A stretch of DNA of 64,000 nt from Bacteroidota bacterium (GTDB lineage: Bacteria > Bacteroidota > Bacteroidia > Flavobacteriales > Flavobacteriaceae), in assembly GCA_023386585.1 (NCBI GenBank), contig JAEWJM010000030.1, forward strand, positions 100,531 through 164,530. The letters are read 5' to 3'. This document shows positions 23,743 through 34,250 of the stretch, piece after piece; the stretch's first letter is position 1, and each line of letters starts with the position of its first letter. The notes below the pieces were generated by a model. The model worked only from the letters and a program-made list of their open reading frames with translations, did no database searches and had not been told where the DNA came from. Both the position numbers and the translations under genes were made by a program.

Positions 23743-24630
23743 ATGGAAGATATTACTACTGCCTTCCGCGATTATCTTCAAAAGGAGAAAAATTACTCAC
23801 CGCATACGGTCAACGGTTACCTGGATGACGTGTTGCTGTTTAGTGCCTTTGTTGACCGGGAATTTCCGGGTTGCCGATTAGTCGAGGTCAATTATGGGCA
23901 GGTCAGGAACTGGATCGTTTCGCTGGTCGATGCCGGGTTATCGAATACGTCGGTTAACAGAAGGGTGGCTTCTTTAAAATCCTTTTATAAATTTCTTCTT
24001 AAGACGAAGCAGATTACATTGAATCCGCTTCAGACGCACAAAGCGCTCAAGACGCCAAAATCGCTTCAGATCCCGTTCTCGGAAAAGGAACTTGACCAGG
24101 TTTTGAACGGCCTTGTTTTTCCCGATGGATTTGAAGGCATCCGCGACAAGCTGATCATTGACCTTTTTTACAGCACCGGAATCCGCAGAAGCGAACTGAT
24201 CAATCTGAAGATTTCGCAGGTTGGCGCAACATCGATGAAAGTGTTGGGCAAGCGCAACAAGGAAAGGATCATTCCGGTCCTTCCAATTATTGCCTCACAG
24301 TTTGATAGTTATCTTCGGGAGCGCAATACTTTGCCGGAAATCGTTGACGTAGATTATTTTTTTGTCACTTCGCGTGGCGTTAAATTGAACGATTCTTTTG
24401 TTTATCGGCTGATAAATAATTACTTTAGTAACGTCTCCGAGAAAGTAAAAAAGAGCCCGCATATCCTCAGGCATACTTTTGCGACTCACTTGCTAAACAA
24501 CGGGGCCGACATCAATTCAGTGAAAGAATTATTAGGTCATTCCAGTCTTGCTTCTACCCAGGTTTATACGCACAGCAGCCTTGCCGAATTAAAAAAGGTA
24601 TACGGGTCGGCGCATCCGCGAAGCCGGTAA
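23743..24630 (+). CDS. xerC: Tyrosine recombinase, XerC/XerD type
   Basis: 295 residues, the normal length of chromosomal Xer proteins. N-terminal SAM-like DNA-binding domain (about 1-85, with YSPHTVNGYLDDVLLF) and a catalytic domain with the full set of active residues: Arg in FYSTGIRRSELINL, His-x-x-Arg in HILRHTFATHLL, His in ELLGHSSLAST and the nucleophilic Tyr in QVYTH. It should resolve chromosome dimers at dif. It lies between rpsU and hpf, a stable housekeeping setting, not a mobile element; no att-like repeats are seen. C versus D cannot be settled by eye. Confidence 0.9.
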   Translation: MEDITTAFRDYLQKEKNYSPHTVNGYLDDVLLFSAFVDREFPGCRLVEVNYGQVRNWIVSLVDAGLSNTSVNRRVASLKSFYKFLLKTKQITLNPLQTHKALKTPKSLQIPFSEKELDQVLNGLVFPDGFEGIRDKLIIDLFYSTGIRRSELINLKISQVGATSMKVLGKRNKERIIPVLPIIASQFDSYLRERNTLPEIVDVDYFFVTSRGVKLNDSFVYRLINNYFSNVSEKVKKSPHILRHTFATHLLNNGADINSVKELLGHSSLASTQVYTHSSLAELKKVYGSAHPRSR

Positions 24631-24661
24631 TTCAATTTGTACAACCAAAAAATTTTTAATC

Positions 24662-24964
24662 ATGAAGGTAAATGTTCACGCGGTCGGTTTTACTGTCGAC
24701 AGGAAGCTGGTTGAATTCATTCAGGAACGGATGGATAAATTGGAAAAGTATTTTGACAAGATTGTGGCTTCGGATGTGTTTTTAAAAGTCGAGAAGACGA
24801 GTGAAAAAGAAAATAAGGTTGTCGAGATCCGGTTGCACGTGCCAGGCGATGATTTTCTGGTGCAGAAACAGTGCAAGAGCTTCGAGGAGGCAGCAGACCA
24901 ATCGGCGGAATCACTTGAGCGCCTGTTGCTGAAAAGAAAGGAAAAAATAAGGACTTATATTTAA
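24662..24964 (+). CDS. hpf: Ribosome hibernation promoting factor (HPF/RaiA family, short form)
   Basis: 100 residues, the short form without the long C-terminal dimerisation domain. MKVNVHAVGFTVDRKLVEFIQERMDKLEKYFDKI and the closing SFEEAADQSAESLERLLLKRKEK are family hallmarks (beta-alpha-beta-beta-beta-alpha fold). It binds the decoding region of idle 70S ribosomes in stationary phase or stress. The gene follows the xerC-like gene by 31 bases and probably shares its transcript. Confidence 0.92.
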   Translation: MKVNVHAVGFTVDRKLVEFIQERMDKLEKYFDKIVASDVFLKVEKTSEKENKVVEIRLHVPGDDFLVQKQCKSFEEAADQSAESLERLLLKRKEKIRTYI

Positions 24965-24987
24965 TCAATTTTTTTTATGAAAATGTT

Positions 24988-25018
24988 TTGATTCAAAAAC
25001 AAAAAAGATATACATTTG
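24988..25018 (+). promoter_or_regulatory. Promoter of the tRNA-tuf cluster
   Basis: TTG (24988-24990), 20 bases, TACATTTG (25011-25018). Predicted start about 25022, some 30 bases before tRNA-Thr. Confidence 0.65.
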
Positions 25019-25020
25019 CA

Positions 25021-25046
25021 GTCCGTTAGAAATAGCGGACTTTTTT
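25021..25046 (+). terminator. GAAA-loop hairpin with T-tract at the start of the tRNA-tuf transcript
   Basis: Eight-pair stem GTCCGTTA (25021-25028) and TAGCGGAC (25033-25040) with one G-T pair, a GAAA tetraloop and six T residues. It may stop read-through from hpf, and because it begins at the predicted start of the tRNA transcript it could also attenuate that transcript. Confidence 0.6.
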
Positions 25047-25053
25047 ATTGTTC

Positions 25054-25127
25054 GCCGATGTAGCTCAGCTGGCTAGAGCAGCTGATTTGTAATCAGCAGG
25101 TCGTGGGTTCGAGTCCCTCTATCGGCT
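25054..25127 (+). tRNA. tRNA-Thr (anticodon TGT)
   Basis: Cloverleaf with acceptor GCCGATG/TATCGGC, D arm GCTCAGCTGGCTAGAGC, anticodon stem GCTGA/TCAGC with loop TTTGTAA (anticodon TGT), and T arm GTGGGTTCGAGTCCCTC. Discriminator base T (U in RNA); CCA is not encoded. Confidence 0.95.
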
Positions 25128-25181
25128 CAAAAGGCACCGCGAAAGCGGAATTTGTTCTTTGTATTTTGGAATTGAAAGGAA

Positions 25182-25262
25182 GGGGAGATACTCAAGCGGC
25201 CAACGAGGGCAGACTGTAAATCTGCTGGGAGACCTTCGCAGGTTCGAATCCTGCTCTCCCCA
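25182..25262 (+). tRNA. tRNA-Tyr (anticodon GTA)
   Basis: Acceptor GGGGAGA/TCTCCCC, D arm TACTCAAGCGGCCAACGAG, anticodon arm CAGACTGTAAATCTG (anticodon GTA), a long variable arm as in bacterial tRNA-Tyr, T arm GCAGGTTCGAATCCTGC. Discriminator A; CCA not encoded. Confidence 0.95.
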
Positions 25263-25327
25263 CAAACTTTTCGAAGCAATTTTTTCGAAATTTCATTTCA
25301 GAAAAATTGAAAGAAAAGTTTGTAAGG
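25263..25327 (+). other. Long imperfect hairpin after tRNA-Tyr
   Basis: AAACTTTT (25264-25271) and CAATTTTT (25277-25284) pair with AAAAATTG (25302-25309) and AAAAGTTT (25314-25321). It could be an RNA processing or stabilising structure between tRNAs; there is no T-tract, so a terminator is unlikely. Confidence 0.5.
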
Positions 25328-25509
25328 CTCACCTTTTAGGATCACCGCAGCGAAGCGGAGGTAATCCGACAAAGGATGAGACTAATGAAGTTGACCTTTT
25401 AGGATCACCGCAGCGAAGCGGAGGTAATCCGACAAAGGATGAGGCTAATGAAGTTCATTTTAGGATCACCGCAGCGAAGCGGAGGTAATCCGCCTAAAGA
25501 TGAGACTTA
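25328..25509 (+). repeat. Three tandem hairpin-forming repeats between tRNA genes
   Basis: Copies begin at 25332, 25395 and 25456 (periods 63 and 61). Each carries TTTTAGGATCACCGCAGCGA and AGCGGAGGTAATCCG, which fold back on each other (GGAT-ACC-GC against GC-GGT-ATCC), and the outer parts CTCACCTTT and AAAGGATGAG extend the stem. Copies 1 and 2 are nearly identical; copy 3 differs at its ends. The frame across copies 1 and 2 is open only because 63 is divisible by three; copy 3 breaks it, so it is not a protein repeat. Confidence 0.85.
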
Positions 25510-25691
25510 ATTTCAGCTTTCAATAAAAATACAAGAACAGGCGGGGGTAACTTCGCAAGCTTAAAATATAACTTCAGGTGTCTGCCTAAAGTTTGTGGCA
25601 CTCCCTCGGGAAGGCCGGGATTCTAAAGTATTTGGACCGTAAACAGCTTCCACTGGTTTATGGTTCAAATTTAGAGTTTCAAAACAACCTT
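25510..25691. other. Intergenic spacer before the second tRNA-Thr
   Basis: No gene, consensus promoter or terminator recognised. In the relatives I recall, a tRNA-Gly lies between tRNA-Tyr and this tRNA-Thr; I could not find a cloverleaf for it here. The minus-strand frame starting in the tRNA is an antisense-tRNA artefact. Confidence 0.4.
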
Positions 25692-25763
25692 GCCGGTGTA
25701 GCTCAGGGGTAGAGTGCTTCCTTGGTAAGGAAGAGGTCACGGGTTCAAATCCCGTCATTGGCT
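25692..25763 (+). tRNA. tRNA-Thr (anticodon GGT)
   Basis: Acceptor GCCGGTG/CATTGGC with two G-T pairs, D arm GCTCAGGGGTAGAGT, anticodon stem CTTCC/GGAAG with loop TTGGTAA (anticodon GGT), T arm ACGGGTTCAAATCCCGT. CCA not encoded. It lies 52 bases before tuf, with no promoter evident between them. Confidence 0.94.
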
Positions 25764-25815
25764 CAAGTAAGAATTTTGAACACTAATATATAACTAAGAT
25801 TAAAAATTATTTAAA

Positions 25816-27009
25816 ATGGCAAAAGAGAATTTTAATCGTTCCAAACCGCACTTAAATATAGGTACAATTGGACACGTTGACCACGGAAAAACTACTTTGA
25901 CCGCTGCAATTACTAAAGTTCTGGCAGAAGCCGGTTTCTCTAAAACTGCTGCAAAATCTTTCGACCAGATCGATAACGCTCCGGAAGAAAAAGAAAGAGG
26001 TATTACCATCAACACTTCACACGTAGAATACGAAACTGCTAACCGTCACTATGCTCACGTTGACTGTCCAGGTCACGCGGATTACGTTAAGAACATGGTT
26101 ACTGGTGCTGCTCAGATGGACGGAGCTATCCTTGTAGTTGCTGCTACTGACGGACCAATGCCACAAACTCGCGAGCACATCCTTTTGGGTCGCCAGGTTG
26201 GTATTCCCAGGATCGTTGTTTTCATGAACAAAGTTGACATGGTTGACGATCCGGAACTTTTGGAACTTGTTGAAATGGAAATCAGGGATCTATTGTCATT
26301 CTACGAATACGATGGTGACAATGGACCAGTTATCCAAGGATCTGCACTTGGTGGATTGAACGCTGACCCGAATTGGGTTCCTAAAATCCTTGAACTAATG
26401 GAAGCTGTTGACAGCTGGATCGAAGAGCCGGTGCGTGACAACGCTAAGCCTTTCCTTATGCCGGTTGAAGACGTTTTCACAATCACAGGACGTGGAACTG
26501 TTGCAACAGGCCGTATTGAAACAGGTATCGCCAACACAGGTGACGCTGTTGAAATCATCGGTATGGGTGCTGAGAAATTGACTTCTACAATCACAGGAGT
26601 TGAGATGTTCCGTAAAATCCTTGACCGTGGTGAAGCTGGAGATAACGTAGGATTGCTCCTTCGTGGTATCGACAAGTCAGATATCAAAAGGGGTATGGTT
26701 ATCATCAAGCCAGGATCTGTAAAACCACACGCTAAATTCAAAGCTGAGGTTTACATTCTTAAAAAAGAAGAAGGTGGCCGTCACACGCCATTCCACAATA
26801 ACTACCGTCCACAGTTCTACGTACGTACAACTGACGTAACAGGAGTTATTACTCTTCCAACAGGTGTTGAAATGGTTATGCCAGGCGACAACCTTACAAT
26901 TGATGTAACATTGCTTAGCCCAATCGCTATGAACGTAGGTCTTCGTTTCGCTATCCGTGAAGGTGGACGTACAGTTGGTGCTGGTCAGGTAACAGAGATT
27001 GTAGAGTAA
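25816..27009 (+). CDS. tuf: Elongation factor Tu
   Basis: 397 residues. GTPase that brings aminoacyl-tRNA to the ribosome. G1 GHVDHGKT at 19-26, the switch I GITINT near 62-67, G3 DCPGH at 83-87, G4 NKVD at 138-141, followed by the two beta-barrel domains with RGTVATGRIE and the C-terminal TDVTG and LRFAIREGGRTVGAGQV motifs. Codon use is strongly biased to favoured codons, as expected for a highly expressed gene. The leader from tRNA-Thr to the ATG is AT-rich with no Shine-Dalgarno. A perfect terminator follows. Confidence 0.99.
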   Translation: MAKENFNRSKPHLNIGTIGHVDHGKTTLTAAITKVLAEAGFSKTAAKSFDQIDNAPEEKERGITINTSHVEYETANRHYAHVDCPGHADYVKNMVTGAAQMDGAILVVAATDGPMPQTREHILLGRQVGIPRIVVFMNKVDMVDDPELLELVEMEIRDLLSFYEYDGDNGPVIQGSALGGLNADPNWVPKILELMEAVDSWIEEPVRDNAKPFLMPVEDVFTITGRGTVATGRIETGIANTGDAVEIIGMGAEKLTSTITGVEMFRKILDRGEAGDNVGLLLRGIDKSDIKRGMVIIKPGSVKPHAKFKAEVYILKKEEGGRHTPFHNNYRPQFYVRTTDVTGVITLPTGVEMVMPGDNLTIDVTLLSPIAMNVGLRFAIREGGRTVGAGQVTEIVE

Positions 27010-27028
27010 TCCCTACCAATATTTATAG

Positions 27029-27060
27029 GCCAGTAGCTTCCTTGGAGGCTACTGGCTTTT
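27029..27060 (+). terminator. Terminator of tuf
   Basis: Nine-base perfect stem GCCAGTAGC (27029-27037) with GCTACTGGC (27048-27056), 10-base loop, four T residues. tRNA-Trp starts 10 bases later, so some read-through or RNA processing is probable. Confidence 0.85.
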
Positions 27061-27065
27061 AACAA

Positions 27066-27136
27066 ACGGGCGTAGTTCAAGGGTAGAATAGTGGTCTCCA
27101 AAACCATTGATGGGGGTTCGAATCCCTCCGCCCGTG
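27066..27136 (+). tRNA. tRNA-Trp (anticodon CCA)
   Basis: Acceptor ACGGGCG/CGCCCGT, D arm AGTTCAAGGGTAGAAT, anticodon stem GTGGT/ACCAT with loop CTCCAAA (anticodon CCA), T arm GGGGGTTCGAATCCCTC. Discriminator G, and here the following bases are CCA (27137-27139), unlike the other three tRNAs of the window. Confidence 0.95.
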
Positions 27137-27154
27137 CCAATAAAACATAAGAAA

Positions 27155-27349
27155 ATGAGTGTTATCAGTTACGTATCGGAAGCGTTTGAAGAATTAAAAA
27201 CAAACGTGACGTGGCCAGACTGGCCGGAAGTACAGCGCTACACCATTGTTGTTGCGTTATTTTCTGTCCTTTTTGCGCTGGCAACCTGGGGCGTTGATGA
27301 GCTTTTCGCTAAATCCCTTGCAGGTTTTTTTAACTGGATTAAAGCATAA
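27155..27349 (+). CDS. secE: Preprotein translocase subunit SecE
   Basis: 64 residues, the short single-helix form. The family motif KTNVTWPDWPEVQRYTIVV is followed by a transmembrane helix (ALFSVLFALATWGV) and an amphipathic end. SecE clamps SecY in the inner membrane. Start at ATG 27155; the upstream open frame reads back into tRNA-Trp. Located between tRNA-Trp and nusG, the normal bacterial order, with 6 bases before nusG. Confidence 0.96.
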   Translation: MSVISYVSEAFEELKTNVTWPDWPEVQRYTIVVALFSVLFALATWGVDELFAKSLAGFFNWIKA

Positions 27350-27355
27350 TTCCTG

Positions 27356-27907
27356 ATGTCAGACAATAATGTAAAGAAGTGGTATGTCGTAAGGGCAGTA
27401 AGCGGCCAGGAGAATAAGGTTAAGGCTTATATCGAAACCGAAATCAACAGGCTGGGCATGTCCGATTACATTTCACAGGTTCTTGTTCCTACTGAAAAGG
27501 TTGTGCAGGTCCGCGACGGAAAAAAGATCACCAAAGACAAGGTGTATTTTCCGGGTTATGTGATGATCGAAGCAAACCTTACCGGAGAAATTCCACACAT
27601 CATTAAATCGGTGACCAGTGTGATCGGTTTTCTTGGGGAGACCAAAAATGGAGATCCGGTGCCATTGCGCCAGTCGGAAGTTAACCGAATGCTGGGCAAG
27701 GTCGACGAACTCGCGGTGAAAACCGACAGTCATTCGATTCCGTTCAATATCGGTGAAACGATAAAAGTCATCGACGGTCCATTCAACGGGTTCAACGGAA
27801 CTGTTGAAAAGATAAACGATGAGAAGCGTAAGCTTGAGGTAATGGTGAAGATCTTCGGAAGGAAGACGCCACTTGAACTCGGGTTCATGCAAGTTGAAAA
27901 AGTATAA
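27356..27907 (+). CDS. nusG: Transcription termination/antitermination protein NusG
   Basis: 183 residues. The NGN domain (about 7-118: KKWYVVRAVSGQENKVKAYIE, FPGYVMIEANL, VIGFLGETKNGDPVPL) binds the RNA polymerase clamp; the C-terminal KOW domain (about 125-183: IKVIDGPFNGFNGTVEKIN) contacts Rho or ribosomal protein uS10. Cytoplasmic. The gene follows secE by 6 bases and precedes rplK by 65. Confidence 0.98.
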   Translation: MSDNNVKKWYVVRAVSGQENKVKAYIETEINRLGMSDYISQVLVPTEKVVQVRDGKKITKDKVYFPGYVMIEANLTGEIPHIIKSVTSVIGFLGETKNGDPVPLRQSEVNRMLGKVDELAVKTDSHSIPFNIGETIKVIDGPFNGFNGTVEKINDEKRKLEVMVKIFGRKTPLELGFMQVEKV

Positions 27908-27928
27908 TTTGTTACACACTATAATGTC

Positions 27929-27958
27929 CACAACATTCCGCTTCCACTGATTGTTGTG
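27929..27958 (+). promoter_or_regulatory. Hairpin in the rplK leader, possible uL1 control site
   Basis: CACAACA (27929-27935) pairs with TGTTGTG (27952-27958) around a 16-base loop, 14 bases before rplK. uL1 represses rplKA in many bacteria through a leader structure at this place; the sequence alone does not show the uL1 recognition loop, so the call is weak. Confidence 0.25.
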
Positions 27959-27972
27959 TTAAATTTTAAACA

Positions 27973-28413
27973 ATGGCTAAAGAGATTAGTAAAGTAGTTA
28001 AACTACAAGTAAAGGGAGGTGCTGCGAATCCGTCGCCACCGGTTGGACCTGCTCTTGGTGCTGCGGGAGTTAACATCATGGAGTTCTGCAAGCAGTTCAA
28101 CGCGCGGACCCAGGATAAAGCCGGTAAAATTTGCCCTGTGCAGATTACCGTCTACAAAGACAAATCGTTTGATTTCGTCGTAAAAACCCCGCCGGCTGCT
28201 GTCCAGTTAATGGAAGCTGCCAAGCTGAAGTCCGGTTCCGGTGAACCAAACCGTAAAAAAGTGGCAAGTGTTTCCTGGGATCAGATCAGGACGATTGCCG
28301 ATGACAAAATGGTTGATCTTAACGCATTCACTGTAGAGTCTGCAATGAGCATGATCGCAGGAACGGCAAGGTCCATGGGTATAACTGTAACTGGAGAATC
28401 TCCAATAAAATAA
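27973..28413 (+). CDS. rplK: Large ribosomal subunit protein uL11
   Basis: 146 residues. N-terminal KLQVKGGAANPSPPVGPALG with the conserved prolines of the thiopeptide-binding region, then VKTPPAAVQLMEAA and the C-terminal RNA-binding domain ending in GTARSMGITV. It forms the GTPase-associated centre with 23S rRNA helices 43-44. First gene of rplK-rplA-rplJ-rplL; 9 bases separate it from rplA. Confidence 0.99.
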   Translation: MAKEISKVVKLQVKGGAANPSPPVGPALGAAGVNIMEFCKQFNARTQDKAGKICPVQITVYKDKSFDFVVKTPPAAVQLMEAAKLKSGSGEPNRKKVASVSWDQIRTIADDKMVDLNAFTVESAMSMIAGTARSMGITVTGESPIK

Positions 28414-28422
28414 CGGACAGAC

Positions 28423-29112
28423 ATGGCAAGATTGACAAAAAAACAAAAAGAAGCGGCTGCAAAAATTGAAAAGAACAAGCTGTATTCACTTAAAGATGCT
28501 TCGGCACTGGTGAAGACCGTAGCTTCTGCGAAATTTGACGAGTCGGTTGATATCGCTGTTCGTTTGGGTGTAGATCCAAGGAAAGCAAATCAAATGGTAA
28601 GAGGTGTTGTAACACTTCCTCACGGAACTGGTAAGGATGTACGGGTGCTTGCACTTGTTACGCCGGACAAGGAAGCTGAAGCTAAAGCAGCAGGAGCGGA
28701 TTTCGTAGGATTGGACGAATACCTTCAGAAGATCAAAGACGGTTGGACAGATGTTGATGTAATCATCACAATGCCGGCTGTTATGGGTAAACTGGGTCCT
28801 TTGGGACGTATTCTAGGTCCACGTGGACTTATGCCAAACCCAAAAACCGGAACTGTAACAATGGACGTGGCTAAAGCCGTGACCGAAGTTAAAGCCGGTA
28901 AGATCGATTTCAAAGTTGACAAAACGGGTATCGTTCACGCTGGTATCGGAAGGGTTTCTTTCGACGCCGACAAGATCTCTGACAACGCGCACGAAATCAT
29001 TCAAACATTATTAAAACTTAAACCGACTGCGGCTAAAGGAACATACATCAAAAGCATTCACTTGTCAAGCACAATGAGTCCTGCGATTGCCTTGGATCCT
29101 AAAGCAGTATAA
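28423..29112 (+). CDS. rplA: Large ribosomal subunit protein uL1
   Basis: 229 residues, family length. Motifs KFDESVDIAVRLGVDPRKANQMVRG, the MPAVMGKLGPLGRILGPRGLMPNPKTGTV signature (given in part) and the C-terminal STMSPAIALDP. It builds the L1 stalk at the E site and in many bacteria represses its own operon. Lies between rplK and rplJ, 22 bases before rplJ. Confidence 0.99.
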   Translation: MARLTKKQKEAAAKIEKNKLYSLKDASALVKTVASAKFDESVDIAVRLGVDPRKANQMVRGVVTLPHGTGKDVRVLALVTPDKEAEAKAAGADFVGLDEYLQKIKDGWTDVDVIITMPAVMGKLGPLGRILGPRGLMPNPKTGTVTMDVAKAVTEVKAGKIDFKVDKTGIVHAGIGRVSFDADKISDNAHEIIQTLLKLKPTAAKGTYIKSIHLSSTMSPAIALDPKAV

Positions 29113-29134
29113 TTGGTAGTTAATCTATTTTATT

Positions 29135-29656
29135 ATGACCAGAGAAGAGAAATCAAGAGTTATTGAAGATTTAACTGCACAGTTAGCCGAATCGAATGTT
29201 GTTTACCTGGCTGATATTTCAGGGCTCAATGCCGAGACGACTTCAAACTTGAGAAGGGCCTGCTTTAAGGCAGGAATCCGTCTGGAGGTAGTTAAGAACA
29301 CCTTGCTTGAAAAGGCAATGGAAGCTTCTGAAAACGATTACGGCAACCTGCCTTCGACGCTTTCAGGAAATACTTCCATCATGATCTCAGAGAACGGAAA
29401 CGCTCCTGCAAAGATCATCAAGGAGTTCCGCAAAAGGTCCGATAAGCCTGTGCTGAAAGGCGCTTTCATCCACCAGGCAGTTTTCATCGGTGACAACCAA
29501 CTCGATGCGCTTATCGCGCTTAAATCGAAAGAGGAAGTTATCGGCGAGATCATCGGAATCCTTCAGTCGCCTGCTAAAAATGTTATCTCTGCCCTTAAAT
29601 CGGGTGGTGGCAAAATTGCAGGAATCCTTAAAACCCTTTCTGAAAAAGAAGGGTAA
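29135..29656 (+). CDS. rplJ: Large ribosomal subunit protein uL10
   Basis: 173 residues. MTREEKSRVIEDLTAQLAES, VVYLADISGLNAE and EVVKNTLLEKAM are typical. It anchors the bL12 dimers to the stalk base. The gap to rplA is only 22 bases, so the long uL10-bL12 binding leader known from E. coli is absent at this position; any autoregulation must use another site. 62 bases separate it from rplL. Confidence 0.98.
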   Translation: MTREEKSRVIEDLTAQLAESNVVYLADISGLNAETTSNLRRACFKAGIRLEVVKNTLLEKAMEASENDYGNLPSTLSGNTSIMISENGNAPAKIIKEFRKRSDKPVLKGAFIHQAVFIGDNQLDALIALKSKEEVIGEIIGILQSPAKNVISALKSGGGKIAGILKTLSEKEG

Positions 29657-29718
29657 TCCAAAACGCGCGCACTTTATAAATTATATTTTTTTACAAACTA
29701 TTTAAAACGATAGAAAAA

Positions 29719-30099
29719 ATGGCAGATTTGAAACAATTCGCAGAACAACTGGTTAACCTTACAGTAAAAGATGTTAACGAGCTTGCTACAATCCTTAAAG
29801 AAGAATACGGAATCGAGCCTGCAGCTGCTGCTGTAGTTGCCGGTCCTGCTGCTGGTGGAGGTGCTGATGCTCCTGCTGCTGCTGAGCAAACTGAATTCAC
29901 TGTAGTTCTTAAAGAAGCCGGTGCTTCTAAACTTGCAGTAGTTAAAGCCGTTAAAGAACTTACCGGACTTGGCTTGAAAGAAGCAAAAGACCTGGTTGAC
30001 GGTGCACCTGCAAACGTGAAAGAAGGCATCACTAAAGATGAGGCTGAAGGCCTGAAAAAATCTTTGGAAGAAGCCGGAGCTGTTGTTGAGCTTAAATAA
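29719..30099 (+). CDS. rplL: Large ribosomal subunit protein bL12
   Basis: 126 residues. N-terminal dimerisation domain (about 1-33), an alanine/glycine/proline hinge (EPAAAAVVAGPAAGGGADAP in part, 34-55) and the C-terminal factor-binding domain with VKAVKELTGLGLKEAKDLVDGAP. It recruits EF-Tu, EF-G and other GTPases to the ribosome. Codon use is highly biased. Followed by an attenuator-like hairpin before rpoB. Confidence 0.99.
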   Translation: MADLKQFAEQLVNLTVKDVNELATILKEEYGIEPAAAAVVAGPAAGGGADAPAAAEQTEFTVVLKEAGASKLAVVKAVKELTGLGLKEAKDLVDGAPANVKEGITKDEAEGLKKSLEEAGAVVELK

Positions 30100-30121
30100 G
30101 CCAACCCGGTTTTGAAGAACA

Positions 30122-30166
30122 GGTTTAGGCCTTGGACAACGCGTCCAATGGCCTAAACCATTTTTC
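30122..30166 (+). terminator. Terminator/attenuator between rplL and rpoB
   Basis: GGTTTAGGCC pairs with GGCCTAAACC, with an inner stem TTGGAC/GTCCAA over a short loop (30122-30159), then five T residues. It is the classical position of the rplL-rpoB attenuator. The remaining leader (30167-30344) is AT-rich; TACCTTTT near 30210 is one base off the -7 consensus, so an rpoB promoter there is possible but not established. Confidence 0.8.
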
Positions 30167-30344
30167 GTATAATAAAATTTACAAGTTTTATTATCAGATT
30201 ACACTAATACCTTTTAGTCAATACGAAGAAAAAAATGAACAGATACTTGGTTTATTTTTAAAGATGTACTGACAATAAAAAGAAAGTATCAAATAGTGTT
30301 CAACACAACAATTACTTTTTTTTAAATCAAAATTTTGTCCATTG

Positions 30345-34157
<3,813 letters not shown>

Positions 34158-34163
34158 TTAGCA

Positions 34164-34215
34164 GTTTACAGTTGACGGTTTACAGACTGTGAACCGTTAA
34201 CCGTTAACCGTTAAC
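34164..34215 (+). repeat. Heptad-periodic repeat and hairpin between rpoB and rpoC
   Basis: The 93-base gap contains AACCGTT three times in a row (34192-34212) and, in the same 7-base phase upstream, the related AGTTTAC-AGTTGAC-GGTTTAC. CGGTTtACAG and CTGTgAACCG (34176-34196) form a tight hairpin, and GTTGACGGTT can instead pair with AACCGTTAAC. Noncoding, since 7 is not a multiple of three. Confidence 0.8.
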
Positions 34216-34250
34216 TCAAAACAATTTTCAAAGAATCAATAGTAAACGCT

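Noticed and set aside
23743..24630. xerC-like gene as a sign of an integrated element
   Set aside because: It sits in a stable housekeeping block between rpsU and hpf, has the length of a chromosomal Xer protein, and no att-like repeats or mobile genes are nearby although tRNA genes follow.
25159..25488. 109-codon frame with LLGSPQRSGGNPTKDE repeated
   Set aside because: It reads through tRNA-Tyr and the tandem hairpin repeats; the repeat period of 63 keeps the frame open by chance and the third copy breaks it.
25328..25509. Possible CRISPR array
   Set aside because: Three long near-identical copies are adjacent, without variable spacers, and no cas gene is present.
25561..25758. 65-codon minus-strand frame starting MTGFEPVTSSLPRKHSTPELH
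   Set aside because: It is the antisense of tRNA-Thr(GGT), a classic annotation artefact.
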